DNA from: Lineus longissimus
Lineage: Eukaryota > Nemertea > Pilidiophora > Heteronemertea > Lineidae
Reading direction: 5' to 3'
Length of the DNA: 64,000 bases
NCBI RefSeq assembly: GCF_910592395.1
Contig: NC_088311.1
Coordinates: 15,938,501 to 16,002,500 of the forward strand
The notes under the pieces are model-generated. The model was not told where the DNA came from, did no database searches, and saw nothing but the letters and a program-made list of their open reading frames with translations. A program made the translations under genes and the position numbers. How positions within the stretch are numbered: the first letter of the stretch is position 1; each line of letters starts with the position of its first letter. This document shows, in pieces, positions 23,178 to 34,574 of the stretch.

Positions 23178-25227
23178 TTGTTGGCGTATTTTGGAGGTGA
23201 AATCATGCCAGGAGAGTTTACATTGTCTCAGGTAATTGACGAAATCGACAGAATAGTGGAGGACTCTGATTCGGGGTCTGTGTTTGCCAACAATGATGTG
23301 GATATAGACCCTACTTTTGAAGTGCATTCGGACGATGGTAGTTCATCTGAATCTGATGTACATGATGTACATGACGATACAGGGTCAATCGCTGATGGTC
23401 CCCCCTCTCCTCCTCAGGCACCTCCTCCTCCTGTTGTCCCTGTTGTAGGAGGACATATGGATGTTAGTAGTGATAGTGACATTGTACATGATACAGATGA
23501 TATGCAGATAGATGATGTAGGGTTGAATAGTGATGATGATGATAATATTCACCCCCAGCAGCCTGCCAAGGCCCCACCACCTGCACGGGGTGGAGGACGG
23601 GGTTGACGCGGACAGGGTAGGGGTGGACGTGGACGAGGTCGAGGACGGGCACAGGCCGGACGCGCATGAATCAACTGCCTCCTGCAATCGGTGACACTTG
23701 CCCAAATAACTGGGAATGTATTGCTACCCCACCTGTTGGCGACCCCCCCACATTCACTCCAGATCTAACGTGGCTTCGCCAGTTCAATCGGCAGGGACAA
23801 TTTACTGATGGATATCTGAAAAAGGACATGACAGGAAAAGCTCCTGTTGATTTCTTCGAGGCCTTCTTCCCTCTTGAAATTTATGAACTAGTTTCTACCC
23901 AAACCAACCAGTATGCACTGCAGTTCTTCGATGATCCTGCGCTGGAGCTTCCCCGGCATTCACGGTTTTCCTTTTGGATGGACACCACTCAGCTGATTCG
24001 TAGTTTTCTCCACTTCAACGACAATACGAATCGAATACCCAAGGGTGAACCAGGTTATTACAAGCTATTCAAGATCCGACCAATCATTGAGGCAGTTGGT
24101 GATTCCTACGTCAAACTGTATCAAGCTCGTGCTAATCTTTCTATTGATGAAGCGATGCTGGCCTTCAAAGGCAGACTAGGACTGAAGCAATATATGCAGG
24201 ACAAGCCATGCAAATGGGGCGTAAAACTCTGGTCATTGTGTGAAAGCTCAACTAGCTTCATGTGCAAGTGGAATGTATGCACTGTGGCTGGAGAGGGGAC
24301 TATGGCTGAAATAGTATGGGACCTTCTTTCACCTGAGTTCCTCGATCGTGGGCATACCTTGTTCTGTGACATTTTGTATACTTCTGCACCCCTGTTCTTT
24401 GAACTCAGAGGAAGGGAAACTGGAGCATGTGGGACACTCAGATGTAATCGTGTTGGGAATCCTACATCTCTCTTGCCTGCAGCACGTGGTCGTTGTGACA
24501 ATGCTGCAGCAAGATAACCCGGATGAATTTGAAAAAAGGTGAAGACCCAACATTTTTCAAGAGAGACAACATGCTTTGCTTGTATTGGCAAGACAATGGG
24601 ACTATCAGAATGATGTCGACCGTCCATGACAATGGTGTGGTTGAAAGAGAAATTCGCAAGAGAGGACAGGGGCCTGATCAAGGACGCTTTATTCACAAAC
24701 CTGGTCTACACCACCCATGGAATCATTATACTGACATCAGCATATACTGACATCAGTATAATGATTCCATGGGTGGTGTAGACCACTCAGACCAGCTGAG
24801 GGCATACTACCAGTATGCACACAAATCTGTAAAATGGTACCAGGTACTGTGGCATTTTGCTAAGGAGATAGCACTAGTGAACGGAAGGATTTGTTACAAT
24901 CTCGTGAATCCAGAAGCCAAACTTGATGCTGTAAAATTCCGTAGGAAGGTAGTGGACAGTCTAGTTGAGGGACATTCTAATGAAGATGGACAGTCAAAAA
25001 AGGTCCGTCGCATTTCTACGAAACATCCCTTAGCTAGATTGTCAGAAAGACATTTCATGGGAGTATACGAAAACAAGAAATACCGTCCTGACTGTGAGGT
25101 GTGTAGCGACCGCAACCGCCATCGCGTACAAACTGGATTCTACTGCAAACAATGCAACATGCCCCTGTGCAGACCACCAAAGGACTGCTTCGAAATCTAC
25201 CACACAAGGGTGAATTACAAGCAATAG
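23178..25227 (+). pseudogene. piggyBac transposase (DDE_Tnp_1_7 family), broken in three frames
   Basis: Part 1 (23,178-23,606) is an acidic N-terminal region rich in Asp/Ser, then Pro-rich and RG-rich sequence that continues past a stop. Part 2 (23,666-24,517, other frame) holds the catalytic core: SIDEAMLAFKGR with Asp161, KPCKWGVKLW, and LFCDILYTS with Asp235, where the family usually has DNFYTS. Part 3 (24,523-25,227, third frame) holds RDNMLCLYWQDNGTIRM, an in-frame stop at 24,748, then MGGVDHSDQ with the third Asp, and a C-terminal Cys/His zinc-binding region (CEVC, CKQC, PLC, CF, YH). About 50 residues normally found between WMDTTQ and LIRSFLHFND appear deleted. All three catalytic Asp positions survive, but frameshifts, a stop and a deletion make it inactive. 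Family role: cut-and-paste transposition at TTAA. Confidence 0.9.
24702..24785. repeat. Perfect 33-bp inverted repeat inside the transposase reading frame
   Basis: Arms 24,702-24,734 and 24,753-24,785 are exact reverse complements separated by 18 bases. The right arm encodes the conserved NDSMGGVDH segment; the left arm is its antisense copy and replaces normal protein sequence. A 14-base direct repeat, TATACTGACATCAG, overlaps the loop (24,727-24,740 and 24,743-24,756). The in-frame stop TGA at 24,748 lies within this structure. It looks like a template-switch product, not a terminal repeat. Confidence 0.9.
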
Positions 25228-25861
25228 ACATGATCAAGTTGAATTACTATTTGAAAGACAGAAGAAGACAAGATAGGACAATGTTTCTTACACTCTCGTC
25301 TCCAGACATATCTTCTGAATGCCTGAAGAACCCTGAAAATTTGCAATTATTACAGGACCTGGGTATTTTCTAGGTTCAACACGGGTGTCTATAAACCGAA
25401 GATCGAAGACCGAAGTCCGAAGATGGAAGATCTATAAAACGAAGACCCCACCTACTATAAAGCGAAGACCCTACTATAAAACGAAGACCCCACCAACTAT
25501 AAAGCGAAGACCCTACTATAAAACGAAGACCCCACCTACTATAAAGCGAAGACCCTACTATAAAACGAAGACCCCACCTACTATAAAGCGAAGACCCTTC
25601 TATAAAACGAAGACCCCACCAACTATAAAGTGAAGACCCTACTATAAAACGAAGATCCCACCAACTATAAAGCGAAGACCCTACTATATAAAACGCTTTT
25701 TGTAGTAAATAAAAACGTGTTACGTGCAAAACGGGTTCACTGGCCGATCTGGCCGTCTCTTTCTGCACACAGGGTGTACGCTCCAGTCTATGGTGCTCGC
25801 AAACAGGTTGAGCACGCCGCCATACGGTATAGAACCTATTATTAGCGTATGGTGAGTGTGA

Positions 25862-25945
25862 TACGGGGCGTAGCGTAATTGTTAAGGTATGGTCTCATTG
25901 ATCCTATTTATGCAAGCGGAGTGGGTTCGATCCGCGGATAGGTTG
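25862..25945 (+). other. tRNA-like sequence (A-box and B-box), inside the MULE
   Basis: GGGGCGTAGCGTAATTGTTA resembles a tRNA 5' arm with an A box, and GGGTTCGATCCGCGG about 50 bases later carries a B-box core (GGTTCGATCC), followed by a T run. The T-stem does not pair well and the acceptor stem is not clear. It may be a decayed tRNA gene or the head of a SINE captured by the element. I would not call a functional tRNA. Confidence 0.35.
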
Positions 25946-26289
25946 CTTTTTGTCTTTAAATTTACTATTCGTTTTTATTTTTATTTTTTTTTATATATTC
26001 ATAAATACTCTGTGTTTTTACCACAAAATTACGGTGATTCTCCACGGTGGTTTTGTCGGCCTTTTAGGTATTTTTCCGATCAACTGCTGTGACATTGTTT
26101 GTTAACTCTCTTCTGATGGGTTGCTGCACTGTATCATTGCTGGTATCAGTGGGGTTGGCGTAGCGTAGGGTAGGTTTGGGGACAGGCTCAAGACAGCGCT
26201 TCCGTAATGCTGAAGTCCAGTCAATCCAAGACAAATAGGACTGTGACCCAAAATGAATTGCTTTATAGTTGGCAGGGTCATATCGCCCT

Positions 26290-26460
26290 TTGCCCGTTGG
26301 GTAAACATCAAGGAAGGACCTATTGAGAGTCGACTGGGGGGGGGGGGGCTGCTCCCCCAACGCGCTGGATAAGCATCAAGGAAGGACTTGTTGAGAGTCC
26401 ACGAGGGGGGCTCGCCAAACGCACTGGATAGCACATGTTCGAAGGACGGGGGGGTTGGGG
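26290..26460. repeat. Short tandem repeat within the MULE interior
   Basis: Three units of about 66 bases carry TGGATAAGCATCAAGGAAGG or close variants and end in a G-rich run with GGGGGGCT. The G runs (13 G's at about 26,336) may be unstable. Confidence 0.7.
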
Positions 26461-28499
26461 GCTCCCCACATTGTACGTTGTGTGATTTCTCTAAGACTGT
26501 GACCTTGCATATTAATAGGGTCTTCGCTTTATAGTTGGTGGGGTCTTCGTTTTATAGTAGGGTCTTCGCTTTATAGGTGGGGTCTTCGTTTTATAGTAGG
26601 GTCTTCGCTTTATAGTTGGTGGGGTCTTCGTTTTATTGTAGGGTCTTCGCTTTATAGTTGGTGGGGTCTTCGTTTTATAGTAGTGTAATGCCAGGGCGCC
26701 ACGCCTCTTTCTGGGGAAACCCAATGTTTCCATCGTCATGACGACGTCATTGCCTTATTTGGAAGCGGTTCTTCCGGGAGATAATTTATGTGAGTCATCC
26801 GTGCAAACGCACTTTGATTTATTGCTTTTATTATAATTTGGCTTAGTATAGCAGGGTGATACTCTCGGGAGGCATGTACTAGTACTCTCAGATTAGTTTT
26901 ATATAGGTTTTATAAGTATATTCATCGTTGCATTTGTGATTCAGAACTTTCTTTGAGCGCGGTGTCTGCGCGTATATTTCACTGTGTATTCTCGCTAAAA
27001 CTCGGCATTTTGCCCCGTCTCCCGTCGATGATTATGACTCTGTCCTTTGTGTATTTCTAAACTAAATACCAGGTTTGATTCGTGTGTCAATGTAGAATCA
27101 AACCTGTGTGTTCATTTCATTATATTTCCCCGTTTTCATACTTTTATCAGCGATGTTCTGAACCACATTTGCGGCCGTTCTCCGTTGTGTGTGTTTGTTT
27201 ACATTTTAGAGCTTGACGTCACGACATCTGTTGTAGCCGCGTCGTGATTAGACGACGCAGTCTGTTTACATTGTTGCCACGTGCGTGTCGTGCCTCGGGG
27301 CAGTTCAGAGTTGGATGCAGGGGATGCAGCATCGCATCAGCATCAGAGTAGAGCTATAGTGTATGTAATTATAATTAACGTTGAACAAAGTGCTTTTTAG
27401 AATATTCGTCTTTCTGCTGGATTCTTTTAGAGAGTCGCCCATGAGTTGAAGAACTGTCTGGATATGACAGTAGGGTCTTCGCTTTATAGTAGGTGGTGTC
27501 TTCGTTTTATAGTAGGGTCTTCGCTTTATAGTTGGTGGGGGTCTTAGTTTTGTAGTAGGGTCTTCGCTTTATAGTAGGTGGAGTCTTCGTTTTATAGTAG
27601 GGTCTTCACTTTATAGTTGGTGGGGTCTTCATTTTATAGTAGGGTCTTTATAGTAGGTGGGGTCTTCGTTTTTTAGTAGGGTCTTCGCTTTATAGTAGGT
27701 GGGGTCTTCGTTTAATAGTAGGGTCTTCACTTTATAGTAGGTGGGGTCTTCGTTTTATAGTAGGGTCTTCGCTTTATAGTTGGTGGGGTCTTTGTTTTAT
27801 AGATCTTCCATCTTCGGTCCTCGGTCTCCGATCTTCGGTTTATAGACACCCGTTCAACACTGTCCTAAGTACACTCAGAAACATTACAATTGATCACCAA
27901 GGCAAAATATTCACTTCGTGAGAAGGACAGACACTCTGGGTCAATTTTGCTCTTTTTCACTATTTTCAGTGGTGGCCAGGATGAGTGTTTTTGTCCTATA
28001 ATATGCATTTTCAGGGTTCTAGAAGGGTTATCTTGTAAGGTAATAAGCCAAAGACATGTTTTGATGCATAGAAAATCAATTTTGTAGAAAACCATATTCA
28101 CACAGTGGCAGAAATAAGCATTTTGTACAACAATTATTGTTTACTCATTATATATTCAAGATGGCGGCATGTTAATGAGGATATGACCTACTTTCTCCCC
28201 CCCCCCCAAATTTCAGAGGGGGTCATACTGAACAACTTTTGTATACATTACTTTGAACTATCTCTGATAGTTTTCTGGTAAATAGGGTCAGAAGTGACCA
28301 TGGTAATTTTTTTTACTGTAAAAAAAATCATCCGGCACAGTAAGTTACCATGTAATGAAATCAGCCGGCAGTGAAAGGGTTAAGTAGGTACATTTTTACC
28401 GCCCGGGAAAAATCCGCTTTTAAGCCTGGGTTTTCGAAGGCTCTTTGTTGAATTGTGCGTCTTCCCCTGAAAGTTTGTTTCATTTTCATAATAATACAC

Positions 28500-31121
28500 A
28501 ACAACGGGCCCAAGGGTCTGGCGCTCAGCTGGATGACCTAATAACATAGGACTGATGGTGTAAAGTAGTAAATATCGGCTTTATACTACTGTTTGAAGGT
28601 CAAGAGAACACGTTATACCACTAAAATTTCCAATGCAGAGCTGCCAGCTGGATGAAATATGATTGAACTAATCAGCCATGGTATGTATATATTACAGGAG
28701 GCAACGGAAGATATCCCTAGTTCAGTATGTTGTATCGGTAGCTTTACAGAAAAGAAGTGTCAGAGAGGATGAGACTTCTCCATGGACAACTGTGGTATGT
28801 CCAGGCTGGGTTGTACAGCACAAGGATACAAAATGCTGTCTGTAATTGAGAGGTATCCTGATTAAACAGAGGTCAAAATAAATTGAAATGACCAGTTTGG
28901 GACTAACACCACTGTCCTTTTTTTTTAATAAGGTAGAGATTACAGGAGTCAACAAAATTAATTTTATTGAGAGAAATTGACCTGTTCTGCAGGTGATTGG
29001 AATTTACAATACAAAGGGTCGTTTTTCATGACATTTTGCTCTACTGCGTATCCCTAGTGAGTCGATCGGGAACCAAACTATCCTTGGCACAGACAGGTTG
29101 AAATTGGCTATATCTTGAACAGATTGAATTGTGATGAAAATCTAATGCAATAAAGGAGCAATATCGAAGAGACAAATTAATCAAACCAATTGTCCACAGA
29201 CTCGGATCCTGCAATGGCGTGATGTATTCGTGCACATAAAAGTATATCAATTGGTCCGATAGAGATGATGAGGCGATGTCAATATGCCTCGTTCCTTAGT
29301 CAGCAATATGCCCCTTTTTATACGGAGAAGAAGGAGAACCCAGATAGGCCTTCACATGTCGGCTTCCAAATGGCTCAAACCAACTGTACTATCACTACTA
29401 TAACTTTAAAATGCGTGCTCCTCCTACATGTAGCAATGTCTCGGCCAAAAAGGCACTTAGTCGACAGGCAAGCTAGAAGTTCAGCACCGTGAGCAGCTCC
29501 TTGGTAAGGCCATGTCAGGTTCCGCGCGCCTCTTCAGATACATCAAGTATTGAAAGCTGTGGTGAGCACATAAAAAGACCATGGTCACCTTAATTTGAAA
29601 ATCCCTTCATAATCAAGGGCTACCTCTGACTAAAACAGCACCCATAAACAATAGACCACCAATTAGACCCCAGCTCCTAACTGCGGGAAAACCCAAGTCC
29701 AGCAACCAAAAGTACCAAAAATACATTTTTGTTTACATTTGAACTGCACACATGCGTTTCTTTACAATTTCATTTCCCGCGAAATCTCGAAAATCAGGTG
29801 ACCTGCAATCGTGCATTGAAAATAACATTAACCTGGGTTCAGTAGGTCAGCAGGTATACCGGCTGTTCCAATCATCCCCCTACAGCCAGCTGTTCAAAAG
29901 GTAATGTTATTCACCCCACAGGGAGTGCAGGTAATTGATTAAGCCCCTGCAATGGCTTGGCTTCTGTGAGTGGTAAGGAGAATTGACAGTGTCCCATTAA
30001 AAATCCCTCATTACTGCTCCGCTGAAGTAAATTTTTGAATAAAACCAAGACGTTGCATCAGGGTACGGTGTCACCACCACTCATGCAAAATTTGAAGGCG
30101 ATCCAACGCCTCTAAGTGTGACGTTATTCGTCCTCCTCCTAATATTATTATATAGAAGATTAAGACCAGCGATGAGGTCATTTCTGGTGATTCCCTACAT
30201 TGTCCAATGAGCGCTTTTTAAAGTGTGCCATTTGGCATGCATTAGCATGCAATGTATTTTATCAGCGCTGCCAATTGCCGAACAGAATGCCATAGCTCGT
30301 CAATTTTGAATCAATTTTTATGGGAGTAACATTATTGTGCTGCTTGGAATGTCTACTTTTTACTCATGTAAGAATTGTAGTACTAAAAACTAATATGCAA
30401 ACAGAATCATGCCGATTCACTGCACATACTGTGGGAATTCTCCACTTCAAAATACATCGCAAACAGAGCGTGCACTTCCGATATCGTTTTCACAGAATTG
30501 TGGCCAATTTTTCAAGAACTAATTTCTGAAAGTATTCCCTTAAGACCTTATGACTACCCACTGAAAGGAACTAGTGATAATATCGCCTACTTGAATTCTT
30601 TTTAGCAGAAAATTGGTTACTTGTTGCAAAATCACTCTTTAGACTGGTCACAGTGGGTATGCTGAAATATAGCCTGGTTCCTTGGCCAATTCAATGCGCA
30701 GAATACAACTGCTCAACTATACGTCATAACCCGGGCTTTTGAATCGTCAAAAAATCTGTCAAATGTGCCTGTAGCGCCAACCGGCGGTGAAAACTAAACT
30801 AATTCCATTAGAAGTCAAAATCAAAAATTATTAAAAAATATTCGGCCAGATTTAAAAACAATATTTCCTCTGTGGACCGAGGTATAAAGGAAAGAAGTTT
30901 AAACTTCCCGATGACCCCATTGGACGAATGTTGGTCGGATCACGCTGATTTTTGGTTTCTGAGTTCCCCTTGGGCTACTCTTAATTTAGCAGCGTCAACA
31001 AGTGCCTAGGTCTTACTGTTACAAAATGCCCAAAATTGACACAGATGGAAGGAAGGAAGGACGGACACCATTCCCTTAGTAATATGACCAGCTTCGCTGA
31101 CTTTGTCAGCTGAGCTAAAAA
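28500..31121 (+). repeat. E-type element, full length (copy 2, 2.6 kb)
   Basis: 5' end AACAACGGGCCCAAGGGTCT then GGCGCTCAGCTG; 3' end GGAAGGAAGGACGGACACC, then GCTGACTTTGTCAGCTGAGC and TAAAAA. The internal block 30,165-30,590 matches E1 18,817-19,212 (for example CAATCAATTTTTATGGGAGT and GCCGATTCACTGCACATACT). The GGAC tract is much shorter than in E1. No transposase seen; ORFs at 28,722-29,492 are short and without motifs. Confidence 0.75.
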
Positions 31122-33555
31122 TGGAAAATCAGGATGGAAAATCTGGGTAATGGTAATTTTATGATGTCTGAGCTGAGAATTCCATACTTTTTTTAGATCA
31201 AAAGATGACCATAAGTTAGTTCCTTGGGCGTTATCGACTCTGAATCGGTAAATTCTATAAAGGACTGGTTGGCATTCTTTACAAACATTTTTTGGGCATG
31301 TTTTTCATTGCACCTTTAACAACCCAACTGTAGGAAAACGAATCTACCTGATTTCGGATTTCACCGTCAAATCAGACTTTAGCTGACATCAAGGGTAGCC
31401 CCACTCCACCCCTGTTCCTAAAGCAGAGCGTGAGTCTGCAAGGTGAAAACAAAAATGAAAAACACCAAACTTGGTAAAACTCAAATGAACTTGGTTATTT
31501 AAAGTAACTGTTCAAAGAAGAAAAGCTTAATAGACTAGAGGGAGGAGGTTCCAAGTTTAGAATATGTGGACTTTTCAGGAAAATGGCCCATCTTGTTACC
31601 GAATAGGATTTTTAGTTGTTTGTCTCTTTACAGTAATCAAGTATATAAGCTCATTCACACTGCACTTGCGGTTCTTTATACAAAATTAACCTGACCTTCT
31701 TGATTAATTTAATATGGTCATTATGTGCAAATTGACCTAACAATTTTTCTTTGACTATCGCTTGATCAGGCGTGGACAATGATAATTAGCTTTTATAACC
31801 AATTTAGCTTTTGGTCTGCCTCGAAAACAATAGCTGGAAGCATTTTGAAAATTTTCTCCTGTGCTTTGTTTTAATTTGCAATTTAATGAATAAAGTTGTT
31901 CACACCTTTGCTTAATTGCAACTGAAAGTTCACACCTCATTTATATTAAAAGCATTTACTGCTAATTATCCCACCATCACCAAAGAAAATTTCAATAGGC
32001 AGTGCCCTTGATGTCAGGTTTGACACCTCTGACATGCGACAAGATGAGTTGAGTAATGTTGCTGATTCAATCAGTTCAAGTATGAGAAGTGTCTCAAAGT
32101 TTTTATCAGTCAAAATATGGAGAGATATTTCAACAAATCAATTTCTTAACATAAATTATGGCAGCATTCGTCTTTTCAGTTCTCATCATTCCACATTTTA
32201 GAATGCTCCAATGTGTTTGGTGATAAATGCGTCCTGACTTTATAAAAATCACATGATTTTATTGCTGCCACTACCCAGGACTAATTGCGCATGTCTAACA
32301 CTGACAGGGCTGAATAATGAAAAAAAAATAGGGATAAATGGATTCAAAAACGTTAGTAAAGCAGAGTTAATTAGCTTTCAACTGATAGTAACTGCCTGCA
32401 CAAAAGTTTTCATATGGCTTCTCATGATAGCCTGTCCGTGGTGTTATAACTATCAAGAGATCTTTACACTGAAGTGTTAATAGCTGGGTTAACTGGAGAC
32501 GCGGTTGCGACAGCTTATGGCAATTAGGCCCAATGGTCGGGTTTGAGGGGTGAATTTGGTCGTTGGGACCACCCAATCCAGTCGCTGTGGATGTGTTGCC
32601 AGGGGCCTTGTCATGGTAATTAGAGAGGAATTCTTGGTCATCTTAGCGGGGTGGTAACATTACTGGGGTGGTCGCCGACTAGGGGTCCACTGTACTAGCA
32701 ATTATCAAATATGAATTGCTCACTCTATCTTTTCTTTATTTTTCATTATCCGGAAATGGTGTCACCACATATATAAAAAAAATAGCATTTAGGGGATCTT
32801 CAATACCTGCACTCTACGGCAAAAAATATCATCGGTGGGACAAGCAAAAATCTTCCATATCTCACTCAACACTAAACTGAATGCTCGCTCTTACTGTTCA
32901 CTGAGTGATACATGAAACTTTGATTCAATCAATGTCCTTCTTTGGATCACTGTGGCCTTAAAGATTTACTGCCATTGGAATTCATGTCTTTTGTTTATTT
33001 AACTTGGCAAAGCAGTAACCAAGTTATTCGTTGTCACCAAAAAAATTCTCTAAGTGCTCCTTTAATAGCAATCTATAATTCCCCTAGCAGGCAGGAAGTA
33101 CCTGGACCATTACCTGACGACTGAAGCATCAGCTGTCAAGGTCAGCCTGCTCCATAGCAACATCAAACAGATCAGGCTTTACCTTTAGGCAAGGCACAAC
33201 TAAGCACACTTAAGTGCCAGACAACTGGAAATGTTCTCCTTTGTTCAAACCTACATAGATAGCTTGAAATTTAATTGGACATGCAAGTTCCTCTAGCAAA
33301 CAGGTCTTCACAAAGTTTGAGGTCTACACAAAGTTTTGAGTAATAGAAGGTTTTAGTTGAAAACAATATTTGTGAAATTTCCTGTAGGAAAACTAATAGA
33401 CACAATCATCCCTAGCAACCCCAGTTTTTAACCTAGAGAACAACTCTCTTACCATGAAGAGTACGAGAGGAATACTTGAGGACATTATTTGTGTAGTGCC
33501 ACTAAAATGAAACAGACAAGGGTCAATGTGCTTACTGTATAGATATTTAGCCGAC
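31122..33555. other. Unannotated, with one dispersed repeat
   Basis: 31,298-31,475 is the inverted partner of the block at 21,060-21,235. Nothing else is recognisable; small ORFs lack motifs. The stretch is AT-rich. Confidence 0.5.
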
Positions 33556-34574
33556 AATTCACGCTGATTAAGAAATGTGCTAAGTATACAGCCAAAAATG
33601 GAACTTTTATGCCATTTTACCTCTGTGACCTTGAAAAGTAGGTCAAATTTTTAAAAAAAGACAAATAATACTGTATATGGTGGTTAGATGTACCCATGAT
33701 ATCAGATTGGGCAAGTAGTAAAGCAATCATTGCATCTTTAAAATTTTCAGATTTGGCCCCTGATGGCCAAGCAGTGAATCAGATCAAACCGAGCAATGGC
33801 CCCCGAGATCACGGAACTGTAGGGTACTGTGCGTGTGTACCAAATGTGAGATCAATGGTCACTGCAGATAAGAAAAGTGCTATAGTAAAGTTTAAAGACC
33901 ATCTTACACCATTCGACCTATGTGACCATGAAAAGTAGGTAAAGTCAAAATTGGTACCACGTGTGATGCATCCTTGCCTGGGGTACCTACCATAAAATGA
34001 TTATCAAAAACAAGTCACTAATAAGCGAGATATTGTACCTTTTACCTTTTCATTTTTTGCCCCCTGGCGGCCAAGTCAAGAATCAGATCGGAACAAAAAT
34101 CAGTGCCTGAGGTTATCTGATGTAGGGTTGTATCCTTTCTAGGAGAATACCTACCATGAACATTTTATCGAAAACAAGTCACAAATAAGCAGTTTTTATC
34201 TTTTTCAGTTTTGGGCCCCTAGTGGCCAAGTCGAGAATCAGATCAAACTGAATCTCAGCGTCAGAGATTATCAGACAAAGGTGATCATGTGTACCAAGTT
34301 TCAAGTTCATAGCTTGTGTGATTAAGAAACGTGCCATAGTTTGCCGTTTGAGTTTAAAAACTGGAACGGCCAATTTACGTCAATTGACCTCTGTGACCTT
34401 GAAAAGTTGATCAAATCAAAAACCCATAGGATAGTGATGTATTCTTGTTCGGAGTACCTACCATAAAAACATCATCGAAAACAATAAAGCAAGATATGTT
34501 ACTTTTATCTTTTTTAGTATTGGGTGAGAATCGAGAATCAGATTGGACTGGAATTCAGTGTCAGAGGTTATATG
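33556..34574 (+). repeat. A-type modular repeat, left part, interrupted by a LINE
   Basis: Several A monomers with CTCTGTGACCTTGAAAAG, CAAGTCACTAATAAGCGAGA and GGCCCCTGATGGCCAAG or close variants. The monomer in progress stops at CAGTGTCAGAGGTTATATG (34,574) and resumes at 35,289, so the copy was split by the LINE insertion. Confidence 0.85.

Larger units (their letters stand above)
25383..27851. mobile_element. Foldback-like Mutator (MULE) element, 2,469 bp, 9-bp target duplication
   Basis: The 9-mer GTTCAACAC flanks both ends exactly (25,374-25,382 and 27,852-27,860). The termini begin GGGTGTCTATAAACCGAAGA and are inverted copies over at least 70 bases with few mismatches. Behind each terminus lies a tandem array of a 42-bp unit built from a 19-bp and a 23-bp half (ACTATAAA(A/G)CGAAGACCC plus CACC): about six units on the left (to 25,690) and a longer, more worn array on the right (27,468-27,800). 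A third array in right-hand orientation sits internally at 26,516-26,690. Nine-base duplications and long, internally repetitive inverted ends are features of Mutator-type and Foldback elements. No transposase is visible, so it is non-autonomous. The proline/lysine-rich ORFs across the arrays are artefacts. Confidence 0.85.
22982..28383 (+). mobile_element. piggyBac element, complete but defective, carrying a nested Mutator-like insertion
   Basis: Left end: TTAA (22,982-22,985) followed by CCCTTTCGCTGCCGAAGGCG. Right end: GCCGGCAGTGAAAGGG followed by TTAA (28,380-28,383). The termini match inverted over about 14 bases with one mismatch, and TTAA is the fixed piggyBac target. The transposase relic at 23,178-25,227 is oriented from the left end. 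Removing the 2.47 kb insertion and its duplicated target leaves about 2.9 kb, a usual size for animal piggyBac elements. The post-insertion segment 27,861-28,379 would be the 3' non-coding part. Confidence 0.8.

Noticed and set aside
23385-23705. Minus-strand ORFs rich in His, Tyr and Thr
   Set aside because: Shadows of the acidic N-terminal region of the transposase.
24121-24696. 191-codon minus-strand ORF
   Set aside because: It is the antisense shadow of the piggyBac transposase core, which has clear family motifs on the plus strand.
25385-25768. Reading frames on both strands encoding repeats such as KTKTPPTIKRRPYY and GSSLYSRWGLRF
   Set aside because: They are translations of the 42-bp tandem units in the inverted ends of the Mutator-like element; the same happens at 26,512-26,739.
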